From the NCBI GenBank assembly GCA_018399335.1, contig JAGYNM010000007.1, positions 1 through 43,938 on the forward strand: 43,938 bases of DNA, in the 5' to 3' direction. This DNA comes from Bacteroidales bacterium. GTDB lineage: Bacteria; Bacteroidota; Bacteroidia; Bacteroidales; F082. Position numbers and translations under genes: made by a program. Below are positions 12,180 to 23,343 of this stretch, piece after piece; position 1 is the stretch's first letter, and every line of letters begins with the position of its first letter. The notes under the pieces were generated by a model that ran no database searches, was not told the DNA's origin, and worked only from the letters and a program-made list of their open reading frames with translations.

Positions 12180-13363
12180 ATGAGTTAAACACAAAAGCCA
12201 TTTACCCAGCTACACTACTTGTTAGTGGACGACAACCCCTTAAATCTACAATTAATTTCCACCTTTTTACGCTCGAAAGGCTATAAACCGGTTATCGCCA
12301 ATTCGGGCACTAATGCCGCGAAATACCTCGAACAAAAAACCCCAGATCTGATTTTTACTGGATCATGATGCCCGAGATGGATGGTTTGAAGTTTGCCAAA
12401 ATTAAATCCCAAAGTCGGTACGCCGATCTTCCGGTGAATTTTAACAACAAAAAATGAAGTAACCGACATCGTAAAAAGGATTTAGCGTGGGGGCGGTCGA
12501 TTTCATTACCAAACCATTTAGAAATTGAAGAAGTTTTGGTGCGAATCCATAATCATCTGGCACTCAAACAGGCAAAATTAAAGTTGAAGAACAAAAACGA
12601 AACGCTGAAATCACTAAACCAAACCATCGCCCTTTCCAATAAGCAGCGGAAGAACAAGCTAAAGATCTGAAAGAACTTGACGCACAAAAAACCGGTTCTT
12701 TTCTATTCTGGCTCATGATTTAAGAAATCCATTTTCTGGTTTTGTAGGAATGACCAGATGCAACTCGCAATGGCTGGAAAACTATGAAAGAAGAGGATTT
12801 GGAAGATTTCATACCCTTGATCAAACAGCGGAAAAGTAAATAAACTACTCGAAAACCTGCTTAAATGGTCACGGGTTAACGACGGCTGATTTTTTGAAAA
12901 ATCTGTTTTATGCTCGATGATCTGGTTACAGAAGCCTTCGATCTTAAAGAACATGCTGAAAAAACAACTTACCCTTATCAATGGCATTGAAAAAAGACTA
13001 TCTGGAGGCCGATGAACAAATGACAATGATGGTAATCAGAAACTTATTGTCCAATGCCATAAAATTTACTCCAATCGGAGGTATCATAAAAAATTGATGC
13101 GCTTTGAAGCTTGGCAACAATATGCTGCAAGTGGCTGTGCGCGACAATGGTATCGGCGCATATAAAAGCCCGAAACCCTCAAAAACTTTTAACATAAGCG
13201 AAAAGTTTCACGCCCCGGCACCGAAGGCGAAGAAAGTACCGACCTGGGACTTATCCTTTGCAAAGCACTTATCGAGAAAACAAGGCGGAAACTCTGGGCC
13301 GAAAGCGAAGAGGGATCGGGTTCGGTATTTTATTTCACGCTTCCAATGACAAATGGTAATTAA
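12176..13363 (+). CDS. Response receiver-histidine kinase (REC-HK), frameshifted
   Basis: Across frames: 'VVDDNPLNLQLISTFLRSKGYKPVIANSGTNAAKYLEQKTPDLI…MMPEMDG…AVDFITKPF', 'HDLRNPFSGFVGM', 'LLENLLKWSR', 'VIRNLLSNAIKFTPIGG', 'VAVRDNGIG', '[42 protein letters not shown]'. Confidence 0.8.
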
Positions 13364-13420
13364 ACATCAGCATTACTTGATTCGGTATACTTTTTCCCTT
13401 ATCCACCAAAGCTATTGCGG

Positions 13421-14162
13421 TTAACCTCTGGTTTGGCCCGCGTATTTTTGCTTGCGTAAAGTGAAGATTATAGCTAATGCTATTGTTAACACCCTGAATA
13501 CGTTTGACCAAACTCCGCCCAAAGCATTATCGCCGGCTTCAAAAAGCATCCAACTGAGGTTCATCAAGGTATGTAGCAGAAAAAACAAACCAGAGGTTGA
13601 ATTTCCATTCGGCATACAGCCAGGCAAAAAAACCAGCACCCATAAAAGTCATGATGAAAATGCCTGCCATTTCGCCTATATCGCTGCTTTGATACAAATG
13701 AAGTGACCCGAAAATGATTGCTCCAAGCAAAATGGAAGGGATAAAACCCAGGCGTGTATAGCGAAACAAAAGGCAAAGAAAAACGCCCTGAAATACATTT
13801 CTTCAAAAAATCCGGCAAAAACAGCTCCCAACATGATCTGCCTCCAGCTCAGATCCTGATTAAAATCAAACACTATAGCATAGCCAGCGAACATGGGAAG
13901 GGTAAACAATAATGCCAAGCCAAAACCTTTCAGCAAAGATCGCGACATGCCTAAAGCCTCGAACGACTGCCTCGAACAACACAACCACAGTAATAAAAAG
14001 AGCAAAACCAACTAACAGATAAGCCACGAAATAAGCCAAAACAGCATCTGTATAATCCATCAGAAAATGGTACACCTCAGCAAAATAAAGCTTGTTGATT
14101 AGGATATAAATGGCAAAAGCCAGCGGCACAAGCCAAATCGCAGGTTTTGAATCAGCTTTCAT
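13421..14162 (-). CDS. CPBP-family intramembrane metalloprotease (CAAX/Abi-type), frameshifted
   Basis: 'GAVFAGFFEEMYFRAFFF' (EExxxR motif) and 'SILLGAIIFGSLHL' (FxxxH-like motif), multiple TM segments, spread over three frames. Confidence 0.78.
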
Positions 14163-14205
14163 AAAATTGATTTTTGGCCAAAAATAAAACTATTTTGTTT
14201 CCATT

Positions 14206-14539
14206 ATGCCACACGGATTACCTAATTATCGCTGGCCTGTTTGAGGTAGCTTTGCAGCTTCCTTTCGAAAGCCCGAACCGCTGCTGCTCAGAATCCTATT
14301 GGTGGTTTACTGCTTTGTGATCAGTCACAGGCCTGAGCATGTGGTTGCTCTGCAGAGCCACGCATCACATCCCAATGGGTACAGCTTATGGCGTTTGGAC
14401 TGGCATTGGGGCTGTGGGAACAGTTCTGATCGGAATCATTTTCTTTCAGAGAGCTGTAAACTTTTGGCGCTTATTTTTTCATCAGCACTTTAATTATCAG
14501 CATCGTGGGATTGAAAGAGTGGTTTCTTCGGGTTCCTGA
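14206..14539 (+). CDS. sugE: Small multidrug resistance family exporter, SugE/Gdx-like, frameshifted
   Basis: 'YLIIAGLFEVA' and 'GLSMWLLCRATHHIPMGTAYGVWTGIGAVGTVLIGIIFF…ISTLIISIVGLK' in alternating frames; the PMGTAY-VWTGIGAVGT block is diagnostic of SMR proteins. Confidence 0.8.
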
Positions 14540-14598
14540 TCTCATTCATTATAACTTATTCTTGCCTTCAAAAACTATAAATTCATCTACCATGGTGC

Positions 14599-14618
14599 AC
14601 AAATTAACGTTAATTTGT
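14599..14618. repeat. 20-bp perfect palindrome ACAAATTAACGTTAATTTGT, with a further CACAAATTAAC half-site at 14631-14641
   Basis: Checked base by base around the 14608/14609 centre; half-site CACAAATTAAC recurs 33 bp downstream of 14598. Confidence 0.85.
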
Positions 14619-14682
14619 TGACCGTACTTACACAAATTAACAGTTTTTTGCTGTAAAATTTAAGTGTGAAACAGATAAAACC

Positions 14683-16052
14683 TCATCCAAATAAAGCTTC
14701 AAACAACTGATTAACAGAAGCTACAGCAACTATTTCAATTTTAAACTTCCCTTTATCAAGCCCTTTATTGTTGTATTTGGAGATAAAAATACGTTTCGAA
14801 ACCCAATTTATCGGCTTCAGCAATGCGGGCTTCAATGCGATTCACAGCCCTGATCTCACCCGAAAGACCAACTTCTGCAGCAAAATCCCTTTGAATCAAT
14901 CGGGATATCTTCACTTGAGGATAAAATACTGGCAATTACCGGGGAGTCAATCGCCGGATCGTCCACCGGATGCCACCTGCGATATTCAAAAACACGTCTT
15001 TAGCAGCCAGCCTGAAACCGGCACGCTTCTCGAGTACGGCCAAAGAGCATATTCAGCTTCGGCGCATATCAAAGCCTGTTCCTGAACGCTGTGGCGTGCC
15101 ATAAGCTGCTGTGCTGACAAGCGCCTGGGTTTCGATCAGCATGGGGCGCAAACCCTCAACCATAGCCGCAATTGCCACACCACTCACCGCTTCTCTTCGC
15201 GCTGCAGCAAAATCTCACTCGGATTAGTCACCTCGCGCAAACCATTGGCATGCATTTCGAAAATGCCCAATTCGGCAACTGATCCAGCGGTTTGATAGCC
15301 CGTAAAATCCTGAAGCCGCCAATGCCGATCGCCCTCCAAACTGGATAACAGTATCTACCATATGTTCCAAAATCTTCGGGCCCGGCAATACTGCCATCCT
15401 TGGTGATATGACCAATCAAAAATGCCGGAACCTGAAAACTTTTGGCCAGCTTGTTTCATCTCGGCTGCCGTTTCCCTGATCTGCGAAATACTTTTCCGGC
15501 AGTGGCTTCCAAACCAGGCGATTGCAAGGTTTGGATAGAATCAATCTACCATGTCAGGTTGCATCTCCAGCAAAATGGCGAACAATTTCACGGGTGTCTG
15601 TCTCGTAAGAGGATATAACAGCTTTGGTTGCGAATACCAATCCTGTCAGCTCGCATTTTAAGCTGCTGCTGACTTTCTTCGCCCACTGATATAAAGCACT
15701 TTAACATCATTGAGTTGCATGCCACCTGCAGCATCAATGTTGATTTTCCAATACCGGGTTCTCCTCCTATCAAAACCAACGAGCCGGGAACCAATCCGCC
15801 ACCCAGCACCCTGTTTAGCTCGGCATGGCCCATATCCATGCGAGCCACCTTTGTGCTGCTGATCTCTTGTACCGGCAAGGTTTTGCCGATTGGGCCGATA
15901 CAATATTATTAGAAATCGTTTGGGCTTTTTGCCTGTTACAACAGTTTCTTCCACATAGGTGTTCCATTCGCCGCAGCCCGGGCATTTACCGATCCATTTT
16001 GCAGATTCATTGCCACAGTTTTTACAGAAAAGACGGTTTTTGTCTTGGCCAT
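14683..16052 (-). CDS. radA: DNA repair protein RadA/Sms, frameshifted
   Basis: N-terminal zinc finger 'KNRLFCKNCGNESAKWIGKCPGCGEWNTYVEE', 'ELNRVLGGGLVPGSLVLIGGEPGIGKSTLMLQVA', 'ISVGEESQQQLKMRADRIGI', C-terminus 'AVNRIEARIAEADKLGFE…' read on the minus strand. Confidence 0.9.
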
Positions 16053-16055
16053 GTT

Positions 16056-17344
16056 TTATTTCTTTGGTTGATAAGGCCTGATAATCAGCCTTAGCGCTGT
16101 TAAAGTTGATATAATTTGAGAACCACTGCAAGAGTGTTTGCCAGCCGGTTTTAAATCCGACGATTGCCATCAAATGTACAAGCCATACAAACCAGGCAAA
16201 TGTACCGCTGAAAAACAAACCGGCAACATCCACCACAGCCTTTTTCGGCCGATAGTGGCCATGCTGCCCTTGTCATATATTGAAAAGGCTTCAAGGCTTT
16301 TTGATGAATCAATCTGCTCCGGGTTTTGGCTAAAGCTCTGCCTGCTGAATGGCCACTGGAGCCACTGAGGATGACCCTTTGGATATGGGGATCTAAATCT
16401 TCCATCAAAACGACATCGCCCACGGCAAAACGGTTTTCAAACCTTTTACATAACTATAGGCATCCGTTGGCAGGCGTCCGCCATTTCCAGTAGCTGCCTG
16501 CTCCATCCCTGCAACCGGCGCTGCTTTACACCGGCGGCCCAAATAACATTTTCAGAAGGAATGGGTGTGCCATTTTCGAATTTCTACTTTGTGACCATCA
16601 TAGTCGTTGATACGACAGTTCAGGAAAACCTGCACGCCCAGTTTTCAAAAACCCAAGGGTGCGTATGGATGATTTTCTCCGACATGCCTCCCAAAGTTTC
16701 GGCAGACCTTCGATCAAGAAAACCTGCATATCATCCATTTTTTTAAGTCATGGTACTCCTCCTTAAAAACAAAACGCTTAAAAGCTCAGCCAAGGCTCCG
16801 GCAAGTTCCACTCCTGTCGGTCCTCCGCCAATTATCACAAAATTCATAAGGCCTGTCGTTTCCAGCGGGTCTTTGGTAACGATCGCCTGTTCAAGATTCT
16901 GAAGGATCAAACTGCGGAGGTTGGGTGCTTCCGGAACAGTCTTCATCCCCATGGTATAGCGCTCCAGTTGGCATTTTCCCAAAATAATTGGTGCGGGCAC
17001 CTGTGGCAGCAGCCAGGTAATCATACTTCAAGGTGCCATGAGAAGTTATTAGCTGATTTTGTCTGGCAAAGTTGTTGCACTTCCGCCAAACGGAAAAACA
17101 AGCTACCAAAACGTTTTACATATTTGCGCAAAGGGTAGGCTATCGAATCAGGTTCCAGACCGCCCGTGGCTACCTGATACAAGAGCGGCTGAAAAGGTAT
17201 GGTAGTTGTTCTGATCAATCACTACAATCTGGAAGTCATTTTATTCAAACGCTTTAACCAGCGTGATTCCAGCAAAACCACCTCCGATAATTACCAGGCG
17301 GGGGTTTTGGAGGCAGGTAAATTTAAATTTGGGCTGGTATCCAT
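16056..17344 (-). CDS. NAD(P)/FAD-dependent oxidoreductase, NDH-2-like, frameshifted
   Basis: N-terminal 'RLVIIGGGFAGITLVKAFE' after restoring a C in the poly-C run near 17299, 'LMNFVIIGGGPTGVELAGALAELL', 'GDVVLMED', C-terminal 'VDVAGLFFSGTFAWFVWLVHLMAIVGFK' typical of NDH-2. Confidence 0.85.
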
Positions 17345-17474
17345 GAAGCTATTTTAGTGATACATAACAAAATGTAACCGTCAGCCAGACTTGTGTAAGG
17401 TATTTTTTATGTTAAAGTTATTCCAGCTGGTAAGGAATTTAACAAAAATTAAGTGATTTAGCATTTTCCGAAAA

Positions 17475-18614
<1,140 letters not shown>

Positions 18615-18632
18615 TATGTGTTTATTTTACAA

Positions 18633-18735
18633 CAAAAGTAATATTAAAACCTAAAATTCAAATTTTAAGGCCGAATATTATGAATACAATCTTTAATTTT
18701 AGGCCTAATTTTTCGAATATAATCAATATTCGGCC
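18633..18735 (-). promoter_or_regulatory. Predicted Bacteroidetes promoter (minus-strand TACTTTTG, TTTG 18 nt upstream) plus imperfect direct and inverted repeats
   Basis: CAAAAGTA at 18633-18640 (= TAnnTTTG on minus). AATTTTaAGGCCgAATattatGAATAcAATC (18661-18691) and AATTTTAGGCCtAATttttcGAATAtAATC (18695-18724). GGCCGAATATT (18669-18679) is perfectly inverted at 18725-18735. Confidence 0.5.
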
Positions 18736-18831
18736 AAGACAGGATAAGCTGTTGAAATAATTGACATCAAAAGCAACTGATTGATTTTCCAAACAGTTGC
18801 TTTTCCTTCTAACAGCTTGCTTTTTTTTGCC

Positions 18832-20987
18832 CTATTCGATCACCGTCATTTCATCCACCAAATGACCTGCACCGGCAAACTTATCCATGATAAACAACAC
18901 ATAACAGATGTCGACAGCTATGTTGCGGCCCATATCTGGGTCGTACATCAAATCGCTCATGGTGCCTTCCCAACAACGATCAAGAATTGATTCCGATCAT
19001 ATGTCCGTCAGCATTCAAAACCGGACTGCCCGAATTGCCTCCTGTCGTGTGATTTGAGGCTACAAAGCAACCTGCATATGCCCGTCCTTATCGCCATATG
19101 GGCCATAATCTTTTGTGGAATACAAGGTTTTAGCTTTTCCTCCACCACATAATCATAAATGTTTGGGTCTTCCTTTTCCATAATACCTTCCAAAGTAGTA
19201 AAATAATCATAGTAAACTGCATCGCTGGATGATATACAATCCATGCTGAGTCTACCAGATATTAATTGAGCCGGATACGAATCGCCTACTCAGCAGGCGC
19301 AGCATTGCATCTTTCGCTCAAGTCGATGCAGTTGCGTTTTCAATGCAGGATACCGATTTTTCAGTACGGATGACAACTCTTTTGATAGCAAATACCTACA
19401 GCTGCTCTTTTTATAAGCCGCTGAATGCAGGGTCTTTTTCGTCTTTTTGCTGACCTGTGATTAAAAAATTGCGCAACAGATCATTCAGCAGCTTCATCAT
19501 CAAAGATAGATTTAGCAAAAAGCGTTTCTACATAAGCTTCCACATCGCCTTTGTATTTTCATCGATCAGATTAAGCACTTCAGGGCGGAAATCGGCAGGC
19601 TGATTTTCGCGGTAAAGAAGTTCTTTAAAGTGCTGCAGCAACTTCTGATCAATTGGCTGATAATAATCTTTAAAAAATGATTTTGCCTGACTTTCTGCAG
19701 CCTTAACAAGCGACTGAATTTTATCATCAGAAGTCTCTTTGTTTTACCTCACTCAGGCTATTGAAACATTAACGCCATTGATCCAATTCAATTCCCAAAC
19801 CGGCTTCACGCACATAGTCCGAAAACCAGGCTATATGGAAAGCTCCATCTCGCCATAGGTTTTTCAAATGCAGGAATTATTCCACCAAAATTACCTTTCG
19901 AAATATCAGCCCAGGCCATAAATTTTTCTTCAAAAAGCCTGCCCACGCTCAATACCATTCAAACGGCGAATTCCCTTGCTTTCGCCAATCATCTTTTTCC
20001 AGTAATTGGCCACGCCGGCATGTTTGGCCGCGTATTGAATGCGCACTAGGATCGGTATTTGCATATTTGCTGAAGATATCCAAACGCGTTTCGCGCAGTT
20101 TGATTTTGGGGAGGATTGGTTACTTCTGTAATCAAGTTTACAGCATGTGAAAGGCAAATATTCGCTTGTACGGGCAGGATAGCCAAAAACAAACGTAAAA
20201 TCCTTTTCTTCAATTCCTTTCAAGGAGATAGGCAAATGCGATTTTTGGCTGATAAGGCACATTTTCGGGGCTGTATTCTGCCGGATTACCATCCTTGTCG
20301 GCATAAATCCTGAAAACGAAAAATCTCCGGTATGCCTCGGCCACATCCAGTTGTCGGTATCACCCCCAAATTTTCCAATATTGGAAGGAGGAGCACCACC
20401 AGCCGAATGTCTTTAGATTTCATTATAAATCATATAATACTGATTGTCGATAAAGAAATCCTTAATTGTTACTTCATAACCTGATTCTTCTTTCGCTTTT
20501 TGATCAGGGCATCCGAATTTTCCTTTATTTTTTTTGTTTACGGGCTTCCATGGTCATTTCTTCATTCACGCCTTCGAGCTGCCTGCTGTGTTACATCCTC
20601 CATTTTTTCATCATGGTAACCGTGAGGCCCGGATTAGGAAGCTCTTTATGCTGCTCATGGCCCAGAAACCATTGGTGAGGTAATCGTTTTCGACACTGCT
20701 GTGCTGCTGTATCTGACGATATCCACAGTGGTGATTGGTAAGCAACAAGCCCTGATCGCTCACAATTTCACCAGTACAACCACGGCCAAAAAGCACTATG
20801 GCATCCTTGAGACTTGTATTATTAATGGAATAAATGTCGTCGGCACTGATGCGCATTCCCATTGCCTTCATTTCTTTTTCGTTGAGTTGCTTGAGCAACA
20901 TCGGGATCCACAGCATGCCCTCTCCGGCAAACAATCCGTAATAAAAGGCAGCAAAATCACTGCCAGGAAAAATAACAATTTCTTCAT
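18832..20987 (-). CDS. S46-family serine peptidase (dipeptidyl-peptidase 7/11-like), heavily frameshifted
   Basis: 'GEGMLWIPMLLKQLNEKEMKAMGMRISADDIYSINNTSLKDAIVLFGRGCTGEIVSDQGLLLTNHHCGYRQIQQHSSVENDYLTNGFWA', and near the C-terminus 'SNHTTGGNSGSPVLNADG' on the minus strand. Confidence 0.88.
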
Positions 20988-21152
20988 TTGAAATATTTTG
21001 CTTTTAGCCAAAATTAAGGAATTGCTGCAAAAAACCATCACCTCTTGAGGGTTTTACTTCTCTTTTATAAGTAAACGGTTCAAAAATTTCTCTTTATAGG
21101 CGGGTAATTTATTGGAGTGGATGTTTCTATTTGAACTTTTTTTTGATTTTAC

Positions 21153-21212
21153 TTGCTTTTTCATAATTTAATGTATTACCTTTGTACTATACATGTTTAA
21201 TACTATAAGTAT
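21153..21212 (+). promoter_or_regulatory. Predicted promoter (TTG 21153-21155; TACCTTTG 21177-21184) and dyad ATACTataAGTAT (21200-21212) upstream of the PadR gene
   Basis: Exact match to TAnnTTTG with a 21-nt spacer to TTG; the dyad lies between the promoter and the ATG at 21218. Confidence 0.55.
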
Positions 21213-21217
21213 AGATC

Positions 21218-21546
21218 ATGAAAAATAATAATCTTTAGCTGAATTACTGGCTACATGGGAAGAAACATATAAAAAGGTCAATTGACCTTATGGATTTTCT
21301 TTCCCTAAGGACGGCAGAAAGTACGTCGATGAAATAAAAACTTTCGTCGAAGAGCAATCAGAATACACCATGACATGTGAAAGCCAAAGCTTTATCGTAC
21401 GCTTAGAAAATTTAAACATGTTGGTGTTGTTGATTTTGAAACGGGAACAGGCAACAAAAGGACCCGATCGTAAATATTACTTTTTAACAGAATTAGGTCT
21501 AGACCTACTTGATAATTTCATCCAAGAAATATCAATTGTTTTTTAA
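21218..21546 (+). CDS. PadR-family transcriptional regulator, frameshifted
   Basis: Across frames: 'KGQLTLWIFLSL-RDGRKYVDEIKTFVEEQSEYTMTCESQSLYRTLRKFKHVGVVDFETGTGNKGPDRKYYFLTELGLDLLDNF', a PadR winged-helix pattern. Confidence 0.75.
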
Positions 21547-21585
21547 CAAACGGATCAAAAATCTAATAAATAAGGAGGATTAAAA

Positions 21586-22059
21586 ATGAAAGCATTCGCA
21601 GCAAACCTTATGCTTCATTTTGATTTCTTTTTCTTAGGTGTCATTGCTTTTCATATGGCAGGCTACAGTTTAGAAAGCAATTATTTTGATTTAGTCTGGA
21701 TACTTGCCATGGTTTATTTTTTCTTTATTTTCTTATCGGTTGGCACTTTGGCAAAAAAGACTATGAATCAATCCCGCTTAATGATGTCGGTTTTCAGTTT
21801 CCATTTGTAACCTATTTCCTGTTCAACTCAATATCAATTTTATGGTTTTCATTGGGTTTAAGAATTCACAGTATGAAAGCCTTGGGGTTGTTTACCTTAT
21901 AGCAATTTTTTTGGGGAATCATATTAATAGTTCATTTCATCCTTTATTTGCTCGAACACCCAGGAAATCGATAAATGGATTGAGCAAGAGAAGATCTATT
22001 CGAATAGAAGCTGTTTCTATGCTGAAGTGGTTCAACTGCATAATCTTCTGATGGAATAA
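21586..22059 (+). CDS. Small multi-TM membrane protein downstream of PadR, frameshifted
   Basis: AAGGAGG ribosome-binding site just upstream; four hydrophobic segments (LMLHFDFFFLGVIAFHMAGY…; …VWILAMVYFFFIFL…; FPFVTYFLFNSISILWF; IAIFLG-IILIVHFILYLL). Confidence 0.6.
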
Positions 22060-22067
22060 TTGATAAA

Positions 22068-23326
22068 TCACATAATTTGTTGCTTCACCAGCTTTGCCTT
22101 TGTGGCATAAAATATGGCATAAAATCAAACAGATTGAACTGGCTATCAAAGTAGTATAGGGAACGCTAATGTATTCTGCAATTGTTCCACAGCAACAAAC
22201 TTCCCACGGGCGTAAAGCCTAAATGACATGCTGTAAAGCGCCAACACCCTTCCGCGGCGATCTTCGGCCACTGCTGTCTGCAAAAAGTGTGTTGGTCGAA
22301 ACAAAGGCTTGATAATCATCCCAAACCGGTAATAAATAAAAGTACCAGCGAAAGCCAACTTTGTTTTGAAAAGCTGATACCATCAGCGCAAGGCCAAAAA
22401 GAAACAAGGCTGCGTTGCGAATCATAAGTGGCAAACGACTGATAGTATTGCGCGAAGCCAAAAATCAAGGCTCCTGAAAGCGCTCCGGCTCCCAATGCAC
22501 CAACAAGTAAACCAAGCAGTTGTGAATCTCCTTTTAAAATATCTGCTGCATACACAGGCAAAAAAGACTGAAAAGGAAGCCCAAAAAAACTAATCACCAT
22601 CGCCAAACTGATCATATATCGGGTAGGCAAAAAATTCCAGGCATAATGCAGACCTTCCTTCAGTTCCTTGAAAACTGATTTGTGTGCTGCTGGTTTCACA
22701 AATCCTGGCAATTTCATCAGGAGCAAAGCGACAATTACGCCACTAAAACTTACTCCGTTTATCAAAAAACAAACTGCCTCACCAAACATGGCAATTAGCA
22801 AACCCCCAATGCTGGGGCCAATAAAACGTGCGGTATTAAACAACATGGAATTCAAAGCTACCGCATTGGGGATAAGCTTTTTGTCACCCAACATTTCAAG
22901 CAGAAATGCATGACGAAAAGGCGTGTCAAAAGCAATTGCGGTGCCATTGATGATGACAATAACAATTAAGGCAGTGACTGTAATATGACCAGAGAAAGTT
23001 AATGCAGCCAGCAAAAAAGCCAGCACCATTGGCAGGCTTTGCGTGGCAATCAAAACTTTGAAGCGGTTGGTTCGGTCGGCATATACCCCGGCAATGGGCG
23101 TAAGAATTAATGCTGGAATCTGACTGGCAAAACCAACCAAACCCAAATAAAAAGCCGAATCGGTAAGCTTATACACCAGCCAGCCAATGGCCAGATTTTG
23201 AATCCAGGTACCCATTAACGAAAACAAGGCACCGAAGAAAAACAACCTGAAGTTGCGATTCTCCAGTGCCCTGAATGCAAAGCGTATTTTATGAAAAAAG
23301 GAAAGTTTAATTACTCCATTTTTCAT
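22068..23326 (-). CDS. MFS transporter, EntS/MFS_3-like; C-terminal part frameshifted below about 22460
   Basis: 336-aa ORF 'FRALENRNFRLFFFGALFSLMGTWIQNLAIGWLVYKLTDSAFYLGLVGFASQIPALILTPIAGVYADRTNR…'; residual C-terminus 'RGRVLALYSMSFR' in another frame. Confidence 0.88.
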
Positions 23327-23343
23327 GAAATGTTTTGGTTTTA

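Noticed and set aside
13421-14162. CPBP (Abi-type) protease as an abortive-infection defence gene
   Set aside because: The family has diverse housekeeping and immunity-unrelated roles and no defence partner genes are adjacent; the name alone is not evidence.
14163-14205. Guanidine riboswitch upstream of the SugE-like gene
   Set aside because: Only about 43 bp separate it from the divergent CPBP start, too short for a typical guanidine-I aptamer, and no conserved aptamer core was recognised.
21494-21507. 14-bp perfect palindrome TAGGTCTAGACCTA
   Set aside because: Lies inside the PadR coding region and encodes conserved winged-helix residues; no evidence for a regulatory role.
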